Under the pieces are notes generated by a model, which saw only the letters and a program-made list of their open reading frames with translations, had not been told where the DNA came from and did no database searches. From Clostridia bacterium (lineage in GTDB: Bacteria; Bacillota; Clostridia; Christensenellales; Borkfalkiaceae), in assembly GCA_017399185.1 (NCBI GenBank), contig JAFQEA010000003.1, forward strand, positions 62,001 through 126,000: DNA of 64,000 bases, in the 5' to 3' direction. Position numbers and translations under genes: made by a program. Positions within the stretch are counted from its first letter, which is position 1. Each line of letters starts with the position of its first letter. Shown piece by piece: positions 24,422-34,041 of this stretch.

Positions 24422-27400
24422 ATGACCGATTTCGTGCATTTACATCTTCATACAGAATACAGCATTTTAGACGGTGCTGCCAAAATCGACCAGATATTCA
24501 AAAAGGCAAATGAGCTTGGGCAAAAGGCCGTTGCAATTACCGACCACGGTAATATGTACGGCACGCTTTACTTTGCCGAAATGGCAAAAAAGGCGGGCGT
24601 TAAGCCTATTATCGGGTGCGAGCTTTATATGTGCGAAAACATGCACGAAAAGTCAAACAGCACGAACGGTAGCTTTGACCATATCGTTTTGCTTTGCAAA
24701 AACGACCAGGGCTATAAAAATTTGATTTTATTAAATTCCGACGCTTACGTTGACGGCTTTTATTACAAGCCAAGAAGCGATTATAACGAGCTAAAAAAGC
24801 ACCACGAAGGCTTGATTTGCTTATCGGCGTGTCTTGCGGGTAAGCTGCCAAGGCTTTTATTAGCAGGCGATTATGCCGCGGCAAAGGCGCACGCTGCCGA
24901 AATGAAGTCTATCTTTGGCGAAGACTATTATATCGAGCTTCAGGACCACGGCATTAAAGAGCAAAAACAGGTTAACCCGTTGCTTATCAAAATCGCGCGG
25001 GAGCTTGATATCGGTCTTGTTGCCACTAACGACGTGCATTATATCAACAAGGAAGACGCGCTTATTCAGGAAGTAATGCTTTGCATTAACACAAAACGCA
25101 CGATGGACGACCCTGCCCACATGCGCTTTGAAACTGAAGAATTTTATATAAAGAGCGGGGACGAGATGGCTGCGGTTTTCCCAAACCTACCCGAAGCCAT
25201 TGAAAACACGGTTAAAATTGCCGACAAGTGTAGCGGTGAAATTTTCAAGCTTGACAAAAAGTGTGAGCCTATCCGTGACCCGTCGTTAACGCCGGGGTAT
25301 AAACCTGCAGACGGCTCAACCCCGTACGAGTTTTTAAAGCGTATCGCCGAAGAAGGCTTAAAGGAAAGATACCCCGTTATAACCCAGGAAATCCGCGACA
25401 GGTTTGATTACGAGCTTGAAACAATCGCCTTTATGGGTTATCTTGAATACTACCTTATCGTTTGGGATTACATTAACTGGGCAAAGGAGCACGATATCCC
25501 CGTTGGCGCAGGACGTGGCAGCGGTGTATCAAGTATCATTGCTTACTCAATGGGTATAACCGACGTTGAGCCCCTTCAGTACGACCTTTTGTTTGAAAGG
25601 TTTTTGAACAAGGAAAGGGTTTCCATGCCCGACTTCGACGTTGACTTTTGTACAGACCGTAGGCAAGAAGTTATCGAATACGTGCGCGAAAAGTACGGGC
25701 ACGATAACGTTGCACAAATCGTTACCTTTGGTACGATGGCTTCAAAGGCGGCAATAAAGGACGTTGCAAGGGTATATAATATACCGTTCAACGACGTAAA
25801 CAAGGTAACAAAGCTTATTGGCTTTGGTCAGTCCATTGCCGAAAGCTTGGGCATAAAAAACAACAAGGACGGCATAAACGTAGGCTCAAGAGAGCTTAAG
25901 GATATTTACGACAGCGACGATTCATTAAGGAACGTTATTGATATTGCAATGAAGCTTGAAGGCATGCCAAGGAATATTTCCATGCACGCCGCGGGCGTCG
26001 TTATCTGCAACAAGGTTATCAAGGAAAATATCCCGCTTGCACGTTCTGGCGAAGATATCGTTACCCAGTTTGACATGAAGGAAATCGAACAGCTTGGTAT
26101 GCTTAAGATGGACTTTTTGGCACTCAAAACGCTTACCGATATCAAAAAGGCAGTGGACTATATCCGCGAAGACTACGGCATAGACATTGACTTCAGAAAG
26201 ATTGGCTATAGCGAAAAGGTCGTATTTGACCTTATCTCGTCGGGCGATACGGACGCTGTGTTCCAGCTTGAATCGGGCGGCATGAAAAAGTTCATGCGTG
26301 AGCTTAAGCCAACCAATCTTGAAGATATTATCGCTGGTATTTCCTTATTCAGGCCCGGTCCGATGAAGGCAATACCCCAATACGTTAAATTTAAAAACAA
26401 CCCAAGACTTATGACCTATAAGCACCCGCTTTTAGAGTCAATCTTAAAGGTAACCTACGGCACGATTATCTACCAGGAGCAGGTTATGGCAATCGTACAA
26501 AAGCTTGCGGGCTATTCGCTTGGTCAAGCCGATATTATCCGCCGTGCCATGGGTAAAAAGAACGTTGAAGAAATGAACAACCAACGCCGTAAGTTTATCT
26601 ACGGCGAAAAGGCTGAAGACGGCACGGTTATTATCGAAGGTGCGCTCTCACGCGGCGTACCTGAAGACGTTGCTGCTGAAATCTTTAACGAGATGTCAGA
26701 CTTTGCAAAGTACGCATTCAATAAGTCGCACGCGGCGGCTTACGCGGTTTTGGCGTACCAGACGGCATACCTTAAGGCGCTTTACCCGCAGGAATTTTTA
26801 GCCGCTGTTTTAAACAACCGTATCGACAGCATTGACGAAGTAACCAAGTACGTTATGTACCTAAAGCAACGCGGCATTAAGGTTTTACCGCCCGATATCA
26901 ACAAGAGCCAGCAATACTTCTCGGTTGAAAATAAGGCTGTAAGAATCGGTCTTGTTGCAATCAAAAACGTTGGTCACGGCGCAATGGATTCAATCGTTAA
27001 AGAGCGTCAAAAGGGTGGCGAATTTAAGTCGTTTGAAGACTTCCTGTCAAGGATTGACGTTAAAGCGCTTAATAAGCGTATGGTTGAAAACCTTATCTAC
27101 GCGGGCGCGTTTGACAGCTTTAAGGTTGCGCGTTCAAAGCTTATTTGTGTAACGGAAGAGCTTATCGAACGTGCAAACGTTATCGCGCGTGAGCGCGACA
27201 GCGCACAATTAAGCTTTTTCGGCACGGTCTTTGAACAGACCACCCTTACCGTTGATTATCCAAACATTAACGAATACGACAACAAGGAAAAGCTTTTACA
27301 CGAAAAGGAAGTTTTAGGCGTTTATCTGTCGGGTCACCCGCTTGAAGGGCATATGGAGCAGTTCAATAAGTACAGCTTTAATCTTCTGGCGCTTGACGAC

Positions 27401-28021
27401 TATGAAGAAGATGAAGAAGGCAACCGCGTTTATCCTTACCTTAAGGACGGGCAGGCAATCTCTATGGGGGGTATGCTTGAAGCCGTTTCCAAAAAGACGA
27501 CCAAATCGGGTCAGACCATGGCGATTTTGAGCGTGGAAGACGTTTACGGCAGTATTGAAGCAGTTATGTTCCCCAAAACCTACGACAGGTTCAAGGATAA
27601 GCTTGAAGTTGAGTCTATCGTGGAAATTATAGGTAAGCTTCAAATCCGCGACGGCGAAAGACCTAATATCCTTGTTGAAAAAATAGATATTATCACCCAG
27701 CAAAAGCCGCTTACCAAAGTGGCGGTTGACCAAACACAGATTACAGCCAAAAAGGGCTCTCCGTTTGAAATCAAGGGCGCGGCGCAGGAAGAAAAGAAGG
27801 TTGAAAAGCAGTACCTTTTGATTACCTTAAACGGCGCTGACGAGCTTTTGCGCGACGAAATCGTTGAGATTTTAGAGTGCTATCCCGGGGATATTGAATC
27901 CTATATGAAGATTGGCGGCAAAAACTTCAGGCTTGGCTTTGGTTGCCGCAACTCCAAAGGGCTTATAAGTGAGCTTTCAACGGTAATCGATATTAAAAAC
28001 GTACAATTTATTACAAAATAA
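24422..28021 (+). CDS. dnaE: DNA polymerase III alpha subunit
   Basis: 1,199 residues. An N-terminal PHP domain (HLHLHTEYSILDGA, residues 5-18) is followed by the C-family polymerase core with PDFDVDF at residues 403-409 (metal-binding Asp residues) and GRGSGVSS upstream. Fingers and helix-hairpin-helix segments follow, then an OB-fold (SMGGMLEAVSKKTTKSGQTM, about residues 1015-1034) and a short C-terminal domain. This is the DnaE1-type replicative subunit by length and domain order. It is preceded by AAGGGG and followed 20 bases later by pfkA, a Clostridial pairing. Confidence 0.96.
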   Translation: MTDFVHLHLHTEYSILDGAAKIDQIFKKANELGQKAVAITDHGNMYGTLYFAEMAKKAGVKPIIGCELYMCENMHEKSNSTNGSFDHIVLLCKNDQGYKNLILLNSDAYVDGFYYKPRSDYNELKKHHEGLICLSACLAGKLPRLLLAGDYAAAKAHAAEMKSIFGEDYYIELQDHGIKEQKQVNPLLIKIARELDIGLVATNDVHYINKEDALIQEVMLCINTKRTMDDPAHMRFETEEFYIKSGDEMAAVFPNLPEAIENTVKIADKCSGEIFKLDKKCEPIRDPSLTPGYKPADGSTPYEFLKRIAEEGLKERYPVITQEIRDRFDYELETIAFMGYLEYYLIVWDYINWAKEHDIPVGAGRGSGVSSIIAYSMGITDVEPLQYDLLFERFLNKERVSMPDFDVDFCTDRRQEVIEYVREKYGHDNVAQIVTFGTMASKAAIKDVARVYNIPFNDVNKVTKLIGFGQSIAESLGIKNNKDGINVGSRELKDIYDSDDSLRNVIDIAMKLEGMPRNISMHAAGVVICNKVIKENIPLARSGEDIVTQFDMKEIEQLGMLKMDFLALKTLTDIKKAVDYIREDYGIDIDFRKIGYSEKVVFDLISSGDTDAVFQLESGGMKKFMRELKPTNLEDIIAGISLFRPGPMKAIPQYVKFKNNPRLMTYKHPLLESILKVTYGTIIYQEQVMAIVQKLAGYSLGQADIIRRAMGKKNVEEMNNQRRKFIYGEKAEDGTVIIEGALSRGVPEDVAAEIFNEMSDFAKYAFNKSHAAAYAVLAYQTAYLKALYPQEFLAAVLNNRIDSIDEVTKYVMYLKQRGIKVLPPDINKSQQYFSVENKAVRIGLVAIKNVGHGAMDSIVKERQKGGEFKSFEDFLSRIDVKALNKRMVENLIYAGAFDSFKVARSKLICVTEELIERANVIARERDSAQLSFFGTVFEQTTLTVDYPNINEYDNKEKLLHEKEVLGVYLSGHPLEGHMEQFNKYSFNLLALDDYEEDEEGNRVYPYLKDGQAISMGGMLEAVSKKTTKSGQTMAILSVEDVYGSIEAVMFPKTYDRFKDKLEVESIVEIIGKLQIRDGERPNILVEKIDIITQQKPLTKVAVDQTQITAKKGSPFEIKGAAQEEKKVEKQYLLITLNGADELLRDEIVEILECYPGDIESYMKIGGKNFRLGFGCRNSKGLISELSTVIDIKNVQFITK

Positions 28022-28040
28022 CTTTCATAACAGGTGGAAT

Positions 28041-29003
28041 ATGAAGAAAATAGCAATTTTAACAAGCGGTGGCGACGCACCCGGCATGAACGCATGTCTT
28101 CGTGCCTGCGTAAGATACGCAATATACAATAACCTTGAAGTTTACGGCGTTGAAAGGGGCTATTTAGGGCTTATCAACGACGATATCTTCCCGATGAACA
28201 CGCGTTCCGTTTCGGGTATCGTTCAACGCGGCGGCACAATATTAAAGTCTGCAAGAAGTCAGGAATTCTGCACCGAAGAAGGCATTAAAAAGGCGGCGGC
28301 AAACCTGCACGTGCACGGCATAACAACCCTTATCGTAATCGGTGGCGACGGCACGTTTAAGGGGGGTAAGGCGTTAAGCGATAATTACGACGTTAACGTT
28401 ATCGGTATCCCTGGGACTATTGATAACGACCTTCAGTACACCGATTTCACTATCGGCTTTGATACGGCAGTTAACACCTGTTTATGGGCGATAAACAGCT
28501 TGCGCGATACGATGGACTCGCACGACAGGGCTTCGCTTGTAGAAGTTATGGGTCGCCATTGCGGGGACATTGCGCTTCACGCAGGTATTTGCGGCGGTGC
28601 TGAATACATTTTAACGCCCGAAGTGCCTTTTGATTTAGACGAAATCGCAAAGGGCTTAAAGCGCGGCGGCTCAAGGGGCAAAACGTCTAATATGATTGTC
28701 TTTGCAGAAGGCGCGGGTAACCGCGACGAAATCGTAAAATACCTTTCTGAAAAGTCAGGTGTTAAGATTACCACTACAAGGATAGGGCATATTCAACGCG
28801 GCGGCTCGCCAACGGCGTTTGACAGAATGCTTGCAGTACGCCTTGCAACGCGCGCGATTGACTGCATTTTACAAGGTAAACGCAACTCTGTTGTCGGTAT
28901 CCACAACAACCAAATCATAGATATGCCTATAAAAGACGCGTTGGAACTTCCACGCAGCTTTGATAAGCGCTTATATGAAATCGCAAGGGTACTTGCACTT
29001 TAA
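28041..29003 (+). CDS. pfkA: 6-phosphofructokinase, ATP-type
   Basis: 320 residues, the length of bacterial ATP-PFK. Motifs: TSGGDAPGMNA (N-terminal ATP loop), IGGDGTFKGG (about 101-110) and IPGTIDNDLQYTD (about 122-134). The Gly in GGDGT and the Gly before TIDND are the residues associated with ATP use; PPi enzymes have Asp and Lys there. MGRHCGDIALHAG and GHIQRGGSPTAFDR complete the sugar site. It commits fructose-6-phosphate to glycolysis in the cytoplasm and probably shares a transcript with dnaE. A PPi-type paralogue follows immediately. Confidence 0.95.
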   Translation: MKKIAILTSGGDAPGMNACLRACVRYAIYNNLEVYGVERGYLGLINDDIFPMNTRSVSGIVQRGGTILKSARSQEFCTEEGIKKAAANLHVHGITTLIVIGGDGTFKGGKALSDNYDVNVIGIPGTIDNDLQYTDFTIGFDTAVNTCLWAINSLRDTMDSHDRASLVEVMGRHCGDIALHAGICGGAEYILTPEVPFDLDEIAKGLKRGGSRGKTSNMIVFAEGAGNRDEIVKYLSEKSGVKITTTRIGHIQRGGSPTAFDRMLAVRLATRAIDCILQGKRNSVVGIHNNQIIDMPIKDALELPRSFDKRLYEIARVLAL

Positions 29004-29020
29004 TTTAATTACGAAAATAA

Positions 29021-29050
29021 AAAAGACGGGCTATAGGTCGGTTATTTACC
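29021..29050 (+). repeat. Dispersed palindromic repeat between the two PFK genes
   Basis: AAAAGACGGGCTATAGGTCG then GTTATTTACC, in the 80-bp gap. Confidence 0.72.
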
Positions 29051-29083
29051 AAAAACCTATGCCCAACGTTTAAGGAGATAAAA

Positions 29084-30328
29084 ATGAAGAATTTAGTAGG
29101 CGCATGTATGTTTGCGCAATCGGGCGGTCCAACGTCAGTTATCAACTCAAGTGCGGCAGGTGTTTTCACCGAAGCGCTCAACCAAAAGAATATCACTGCA
29201 GTTTACGGCGCTGCACACGGCATTAAGGGTATTTTAAACGAAGATTTTTACGATATCGGCAAAGAAGATATGCAAGAAATCTTATACCTTAAAAACACAC
29301 CGTCTTCAGCACTTGGCTCTGTCAGATATAAGCTTAAAGACGTGTCTGTTGACCCAACAGATTATAACCGCATTTTAGAAGTTTTCAAAAAGTACAATAT
29401 CCGTTACTTCTTCTATAACGGCGGTAACGACAGTATGGATACCTGCAATAAAATTTCAAAGTTTATGGCAAGCTCCGGCTGGGATTGCAACGTAATCGGC
29501 GTTCCAAAAACAATCGATAACGACCTTATGGGTACAGACCACTGCCCGGGCTTTGCTTCAGCTGCAAAATACGTTGCAACGACCTGCGCTGAAATCGCAC
29601 TTGACGCGCGCGTATACGATACGGGCCTTGTTTGCATTATCGAAATTATGGGCAGAAACGCTGGTTGGTTAACAGCTTCAGCGGCACTTGCAAAGGTTGC
29701 AGGTCAAGGCGTTGACCTTATCTACTTACCGGAAAGACCGTTTGATATGGATAAGTTCGTTGAACAGGTTAGCGAAGTTTGCAAAAAGAACAACAACAAG
29801 TGTATCGTAGCAGTTTCTGAAGGCATCCGCTTTGCCGACGGCAGATACGTTGGCGAATTCAAGGCTTCCACAACAGACCTTTTCGGCCACGCACAGCTTG
29901 GCGGCGTTTGCGGTATTTTAGCAAGTGTTATCAAGGAAAAATTAGGCGTTAAGACACGCGCTATTGAATTTAGCTTAATGCAACGCTGCGCTGCACACTT
30001 GGGCTCTAAAATTGACGTTGAAGAAGCCTTCACCGCAGGCAGAAAGGCCGTTCAAGCCGCTTGCGAAGGTCATACCGATAAGATGGTTTGCTACGTAAGA
30101 AAAGACCAAAAGGAATACGCAATCGACTATGAATTAGTTCCACTTGAAGGCTGTGCTAATACGGAAAAGAAAATCCCTGACAACTGGATTACTGAAGACG
30201 GCGCAAACGTAACGCAAGACTTTATCGATTATGCGCTTCCACTTATCCAAGGTCAGGTTGAATTTGCAACCGAAAACGGCTTGCCGAGATACGCAAGACT
30301 TGATAAATATCAGGCAGGCAGAAAATAA
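29084..30328 (+). CDS. pfp: Pyrophosphate--fructose-6-phosphate 1-phosphotransferase
   Basis: 414 residues, longer than the ATP enzyme, as in the PPi-dependent clade. Key positions: NGGNDSMDTC replaces GGDGT (Asp after Asn), and GVPKTIDNDLMGTDHC carries the Lys before TIDND; both are diagnostic for PPi use. IEIMGRNAGWLTA and a LMQRCAAHLGSKIDVEEA segment follow. The reaction is reversible, so it can serve glycolysis or gluconeogenesis and saves ATP. It has an AAGGAG site. With hppA in the same window it completes a PPi cycle. Confidence 0.93.
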   Translation: MKNLVGACMFAQSGGPTSVINSSAAGVFTEALNQKNITAVYGAAHGIKGILNEDFYDIGKEDMQEILYLKNTPSSALGSVRYKLKDVSVDPTDYNRILEVFKKYNIRYFFYNGGNDSMDTCNKISKFMASSGWDCNVIGVPKTIDNDLMGTDHCPGFASAAKYVATTCAEIALDARVYDTGLVCIIEIMGRNAGWLTASAALAKVAGQGVDLIYLPERPFDMDKFVEQVSEVCKKNNNKCIVAVSEGIRFADGRYVGEFKASTTDLFGHAQLGGVCGILASVIKEKLGVKTRAIEFSLMQRCAAHLGSKIDVEEAFTAGRKAVQAACEGHTDKMVCYVRKDQKEYAIDYELVPLEGCANTEKKIPDNWITEDGANVTQDFIDYALPLIQGQVEFATENGLPRYARLDKYQAGRK

Positions 30329-30376
30329 GCTTTATATACTTCGCAATACTTTGTCAGACATTAATTTTTACAATTC

Positions 30377-30508
30377 CTGCGTACGCAAAGTACGCCCCCT
30401 TGTAAAAATTCATGTCTTTCGCGTCTTGCTCGTATCTAAAACTTATTTACGTTAAATAGACTCGATTTCTTTATTTACGTTAAATAGACTCGGTTTCGTT
30501 ATTTAGCG
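30377..30508 (+). repeat. 28-bp direct repeats and a small palindrome upstream of the HAD gene
   Basis: TTATTTACGTTAAATAGACT plus CGATTTCT starts at 30443 and recurs at 30471 with one change. A third, partial start (TTATTTAGCG) lies at 30499: exact 28-base period. GCGTAC/GTACGC around a 5-base loop lies near 30380. The 199-bp gap holds no gene. Confidence 0.7.
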
Positions 30509-30527
30509 TTTAAAGGTAGGGACAAAT

Positions 30528-31337
30528 ATGCGTGATTTTTTCGGGGTAGATGCCAGCCGTATCAAGCATAAAAAGCTGTTTTTGCTTGATATGGACGGGA
30601 CAATCTATTTAGATAACAACTTAATAGACGGCGCGCTTGATTTTTTATCGGCAATAAAAAGGGGCGGCGGAAAATACGTTTTTATCACCAATAATTCGTC
30701 AAAGTCGGTTAACGATTATATTAACAAGGTTAACCGTTTGGGGATAAGCGCGGGGAAGGAAAACTTTTTGACTTCCACACAGGCAAGCGCACAGCTTTTG
30801 CTTGAAAAGTACGGCTATAAGCCGATTTACGCCCAAGGTACAAGTTCTTTTATACGAGAGCTTAAAGACTTTGGACTTAACGTAACCACGGATTTTTGTG
30901 CGGAAGCTTGCGCGGTTTTGGTCGGCTTTGATTTAGAGCTTACAACCAAAAAGCTTAACCTTACCGCCCAAATGCTCACTAAAACCGACGCGGTGTTTTA
31001 CGCAACCAATCCCGACTGGGTTTGCCCGGTCGATTTTGGCTTTGTGCCCGATTGCGGCAGTATGTGCTTTGGACTGACTAAAGCGACGGGCAAAGAGCCT
31101 ATTTTTATCGGTAAGCCACAGCCGCGTATGATTGAGCTTGCTATGAAAAACTTTGGCGCTGATAGGGATGAAGTTTTAGTCATTGGCGACAGGGTTTATA
31201 CCGATATCAAATCGGGCATAAATGCAGGGGTGGATACCGCTTTGGTTTTAAGCGGCGAAACCACTTTAGACGTTTTACAAAAAAGTGCTGATAAACCAAG
31301 CTTTGTGTTTAACAGCGTAAAAGATATGATATTTTAA
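30528..31337 (+). CDS. HAD superfamily (NagD-like, class IIA) phosphatase
   Basis: 269 residues. HAD motif 1 LLDMDGTIYLDNN (about 19-31) carries the nucleophile Asp, motif 2 is FITNNSSKS, the class IIA cap follows, and motifs 3/4 are IGKPQPRM and IGDRVYTDIKSGINAGVDTA. Such enzymes dephosphorylate small phosphates (p-nitrophenyl phosphate, UMP, glycerol phosphates). It is 24 bases before the glycerol-3-phosphate-dehydrogenase-like genes, so a glycerol-phosphate substrate is an attractive inference. A repeat-like sequence occurs at 30805-30831 but coincides with residues (YGYKPIYAQGT) that fit the family anyway. Confidence 0.87.
   Translation: MRDFFGVDASRIKHKKLFLLDMDGTIYLDNNLIDGALDFLSAIKRGGGKYVFITNNSSKSVNDYINKVNRLGISAGKENFLTSTQASAQLLLEKYGYKPIYAQGTSSFIRELKDFGLNVTTDFCAEACAVLVGFDLELTTKKLNLTAQMLTKTDAVFYATNPDWVCPVDFGFVPDCGSMCFGLTKATGKEPIFIGKPQPRMIELAMKNFGADRDEVLVIGDRVYTDIKSGINAGVDTALVLSGETTLDVLQKSADKPSFVFNSVKDMIF
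30805..30831 (+). repeat. Possible dispersed repeat copy inside the HAD gene
   Basis: AAAAGTACGGCTATAAGCCG then ATTTACG; 23 of 25 bases match the intergenic copy at 41071. It may be coincidence, since the encoded residues look native. Confidence 0.45.
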
Positions 31338-31361
31338 CTTAAGATAACCAAAGGGTGAATT

Positions 31362-32792
31362 ATGTTTGATGTTGTTGTAATTGGCGGTGGCGTTGTTGGT
31401 GCGTGTATATTGCGCACGTTAACACGTTATGATTTAAAGGTCTGTCTTGTTGAAAAGCAGGCTGACGTTTCCATGGGTGCAAGTAGGGCAAACTCGGGCG
31501 TGGTGCACGCAGGGTATGATGCTATGCCCGGCACGTTAAAGGCAAAATTCAACGTTGAAGGCAATCGCCTTATGCCTGTCTGGGCAAAGGAGCTTAACGT
31601 AAAATACAAAAACAACGGCTCGCTTGTCGTTGCTTTTTGTGATGAAGACCTTGAAACGTTACACGATTTAAAGGCGCGCGGTGAAAAAAACGGCGTACCT
31701 GGGCTTGAAATTATCTCAAAAGAAAGGCTTTTTGAGCTTGAGCCTAATATCTGCAAGACTGCCGTTGGGGCTTTGTATGCACCGACGGGCGGTATAGTTT
31801 GTCCTTACGGATTAACCGTTGCCGCAATCGGTAACGCGATGGATAACGGAGCGGGGCTTTTGACCAATTTTGAAGTTGCTTCCGTAGATAGAACTGCAGA
31901 CGGCTTTACGCTTATTTCAACAAACGGTCAAACGGTTCAAGCAAGGCTTGTTATTAACGCGGCAGGCTATAACGCCGGGCGCGTTGCAAGTGCTTTCGGG
32001 GACGATACCGTTAAAATTGGCGGAAGAAAGGGCGAGTATATCTTGCTTGACAGAGAGTCTGAAGGCTTTGTAACACGTACCCTATTTTGCACGCCAAGCA
32101 AAAAAGGTAAAGGGGTACTTGTTCTTCCAACCGTTGACGGCAATATCTTATTAGGACCAACCGCGACGGAAGTTTCAGATGAAGACACAACCACCACTAA
32201 AGACGGTCTTGAAGAGATTATCACCAAGGCTAAAACGGTGTGTGATAATATTCCGCTATATAATGCGATAACGTCATTTTCAGGCATAAGGGCGTACAGT
32301 GATAGGCACGATTTTATCATTGAAGAAAGCGCTTTTATTAAAGGGCTTATTAACGTTGCGGGTATTGAATCCCCGGGGCTTACAAGTGCGCCTGCGATTG
32401 CAGAATACGTCGTTAATCAGCTTATAGCCCGACATTTTGAGTTAAAAGAGAATAAAAACTATAGCCCTTACCGTGAAAAGGACAGCTTTTTTATGGGGCT
32501 TTGCGATGAAGATAAAAACACACTTATAAAGAAAAACCCACAATTCGGCAGGATTGTTTGTAGGTGTGAACAAATAACCGAAGGTGAGATTGTGCGCGCA
32601 ATCCACCAAAACCCGCCCGCAACCACGGTTGACGGGGTAAAGCGCAGACTGCGCGCGGGTATGGGCAGGTGTCAGGGCGGATTCTGTCAGCCTTACATTA
32701 CCCAGATTTTAGCAAGAGAGCTTAATAAGGATTTAACCGAGATTGAAAAATCGGGGCTTAAGTCCAACCTGATTGTGGGGGATACGAAATGA
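31362..32792 (+). CDS. GlpA-like FAD-dependent oxidoreductase with BFD-type [2Fe-2S] domain
   Basis: 476 residues. An N-terminal FAD fold (VVVIGGGVVGACILRTLTR), then the DAO-type GASRANSGVVHAGYDAMPGT. The C-terminal region (about residues 400-455) has CRCEQ and GRCQGGFC, the four Cys of a BFD-like [2Fe-2S] domain. Relatives include anaerobic glycerol-3-phosphate dehydrogenase subunit A and L-2-hydroxyglutarate-type oxidases. With the next two genes it forms the three-gene module usually annotated as glycerol-3-phosphate oxidation in Clostridia. Its ATGA stop/start overlap with the next gene indicates coupling. Substrate is inferred, not seen. Confidence 0.87.
   Translation: MFDVVVIGGGVVGACILRTLTRYDLKVCLVEKQADVSMGASRANSGVVHAGYDAMPGTLKAKFNVEGNRLMPVWAKELNVKYKNNGSLVVAFCDEDLETLHDLKARGEKNGVPGLEIISKERLFELEPNICKTAVGALYAPTGGIVCPYGLTVAAIGNAMDNGAGLLTNFEVASVDRTADGFTLISTNGQTVQARLVINAAGYNAGRVASAFGDDTVKIGGRKGEYILLDRESEGFVTRTLFCTPSKKGKGVLVLPTVDGNILLGPTATEVSDEDTTTTKDGLEEIITKAKTVCDNIPLYNAITSFSGIRAYSDRHDFIIEESAFIKGLINVAGIESPGLTSAPAIAEYVVNQLIARHFELKENKNYSPYREKDSFFMGLCDEDKNTLIKKNPQFGRIVCRCEQITEGEIVRAIHQNPPATTVDGVKRRLRAGMGRCQGGFCQPYITQILARELNKDLTEIEKSGLKSNLIVGDTK
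32411..32439 (-). repeat. Possible dispersed repeat copy inside the GlpA-like gene
   Basis: On the minus strand it reads AAAATGTCGGGCTATAAGCT then GATTAACG. In the gene it reads NQLIARHFE, just before a variable Lys/Asn stretch. Confidence 0.5.
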
Positions 32793-34033
32793 AACACGAT
32801 ATTGTTATAATCGGTGCAGGTCCTGCGGGGCTTGCAGCAGCTTGTCAGGCTTACGACAGCGGCGTAAAGGATATTGTTATTTTAGAGCGCGAACCACATT
32901 TAGGCGGCATTTTAAACCAATGCATACACAACGGCTTTGGGCTTAAACGCTTTGGTCAAAGCTTGACAGGACCAGAGTACGCACAGCGCTATATTGATAT
33001 GGTTTTAGAGCGCGGTATTAAGGTTTATACCGAAACAACCGTGTTATCGTTAACGGATAACAAGGTTATAACTGCCATAAGTCCAACTGAAGGGCTTTTC
33101 TATATTGAAGCAAAGGCAGTTATTTTAGCAATGGGCTGTCGCGAAAGAAGCCGCGGTGCGCTAAATATCCCCGGCACAAGACCTGCAGGCGTTTACTCTG
33201 CAGGCACAGCGCAAAAATACGTTAATATTTTTGGGCGTATGCCGGGCAAGGAAGTCGTTATTTTAGGCTCGGGCGATATCGGGCTTATTATGGCAAGGCG
33301 TATGACGGTCGAAGGCGCGCGCGTGCACGCCGTTGCTGAAATTATGCCCCACTCAAGCGGCTTAAAGCGTAATATCGTGCAATGTCTTGACGACTTTGAT
33401 ATTCCCCTTTATTTAAACCATACAATCACCAAGATTGAAGGTAAGGACAGGGTTGAAGGCGTTGTGATTTCGCAGGTTGACCAAAACAAAAAGCCTATTT
33501 TGGGGACTGAAAAGCATTTTAAGTGTGACACGGTTTTATTCTCGGTCGGGCTTATCCCTGAAAATGAGCTTACTAAAAAAGCAGGCGTAACGCTTGACAG
33601 GGCAACGCGCGGTGCGGTCGTTGACCAAACGCGTGAAACTTCTATCTCGGGCGTGTTTGCTTGCGGTAACGTCTTGCAGGTACACGACCTTGTCGATTAC
33701 GTTTCAGAAGAATCCGCCATTGCAGGAAGGTTTGCCGCAGAGTACGTTTTAAACGGAAAGCGCGACAAACAAACGGTTAAATTAAGCGCGGGCGAAAACG
33801 TGTCTTACGTTTTGCCACAGCAAATAGATAAAGGACTTGACGGTAACGTCAAACTGTTCTTCAGGGTAACAAAAACCCTTAATAACTGTACTATACGCGG
33901 ACTTTCCGGCGAAAAAGAAGTTTTTGCTATTAAAAAACGCGTGGTTGTCCCGGGTGAAATGGAAACTGTTATTTTGCCTAAAGAAAAGATTGAATTAATA
34001 GACGGCGGCTTGACCGTTACGATTTGTGATTAG
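32789..34033 (+). CDS. NAD(P)/FAD-dependent oxidoreductase, partner of the GlpA-like protein
   Basis: 414 residues. An N-terminal FAD loop IVIIGAGPAGLAAACQAY, then LEREPHLGGILNQCIHNGFG, a CRERSRGALNIPGTRPAGVY segment, a second nucleotide fold VVILGSGDIGLIMARRM, and a C-terminal FACGNVLQVHDLVDYV motif. It resembles the HcnB/sarcosine-oxidase-alpha-like flavoproteins. In this operon type it probably passes electrons from the GlpA-like subunit to NAD or another carrier. It overlaps the previous gene by four bases and is eight bases before the DUF1667 gene. Confidence 0.87.
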   Translation: MKHDIVIIGAGPAGLAAACQAYDSGVKDIVILEREPHLGGILNQCIHNGFGLKRFGQSLTGPEYAQRYIDMVLERGIKVYTETTVLSLTDNKVITAISPTEGLFYIEAKAVILAMGCRERSRGALNIPGTRPAGVYSAGTAQKYVNIFGRMPGKEVVILGSGDIGLIMARRMTVEGARVHAVAEIMPHSSGLKRNIVQCLDDFDIPLYLNHTITKIEGKDRVEGVVISQVDQNKKPILGTEKHFKCDTVLFSVGLIPENELTKKAGVTLDRATRGAVVDQTRETSISGVFACGNVLQVHDLVDYVSEESAIAGRFAAEYVLNGKRDKQTVKLSAGENVSYVLPQQIDKGLDGNVKLFFRVTKTLNNCTIRGLSGEKEVFAIKKRVVVPGEMETVILPKEKIELIDGGLTVTICD

Positions 34034-34041
34034 GGGGATTT

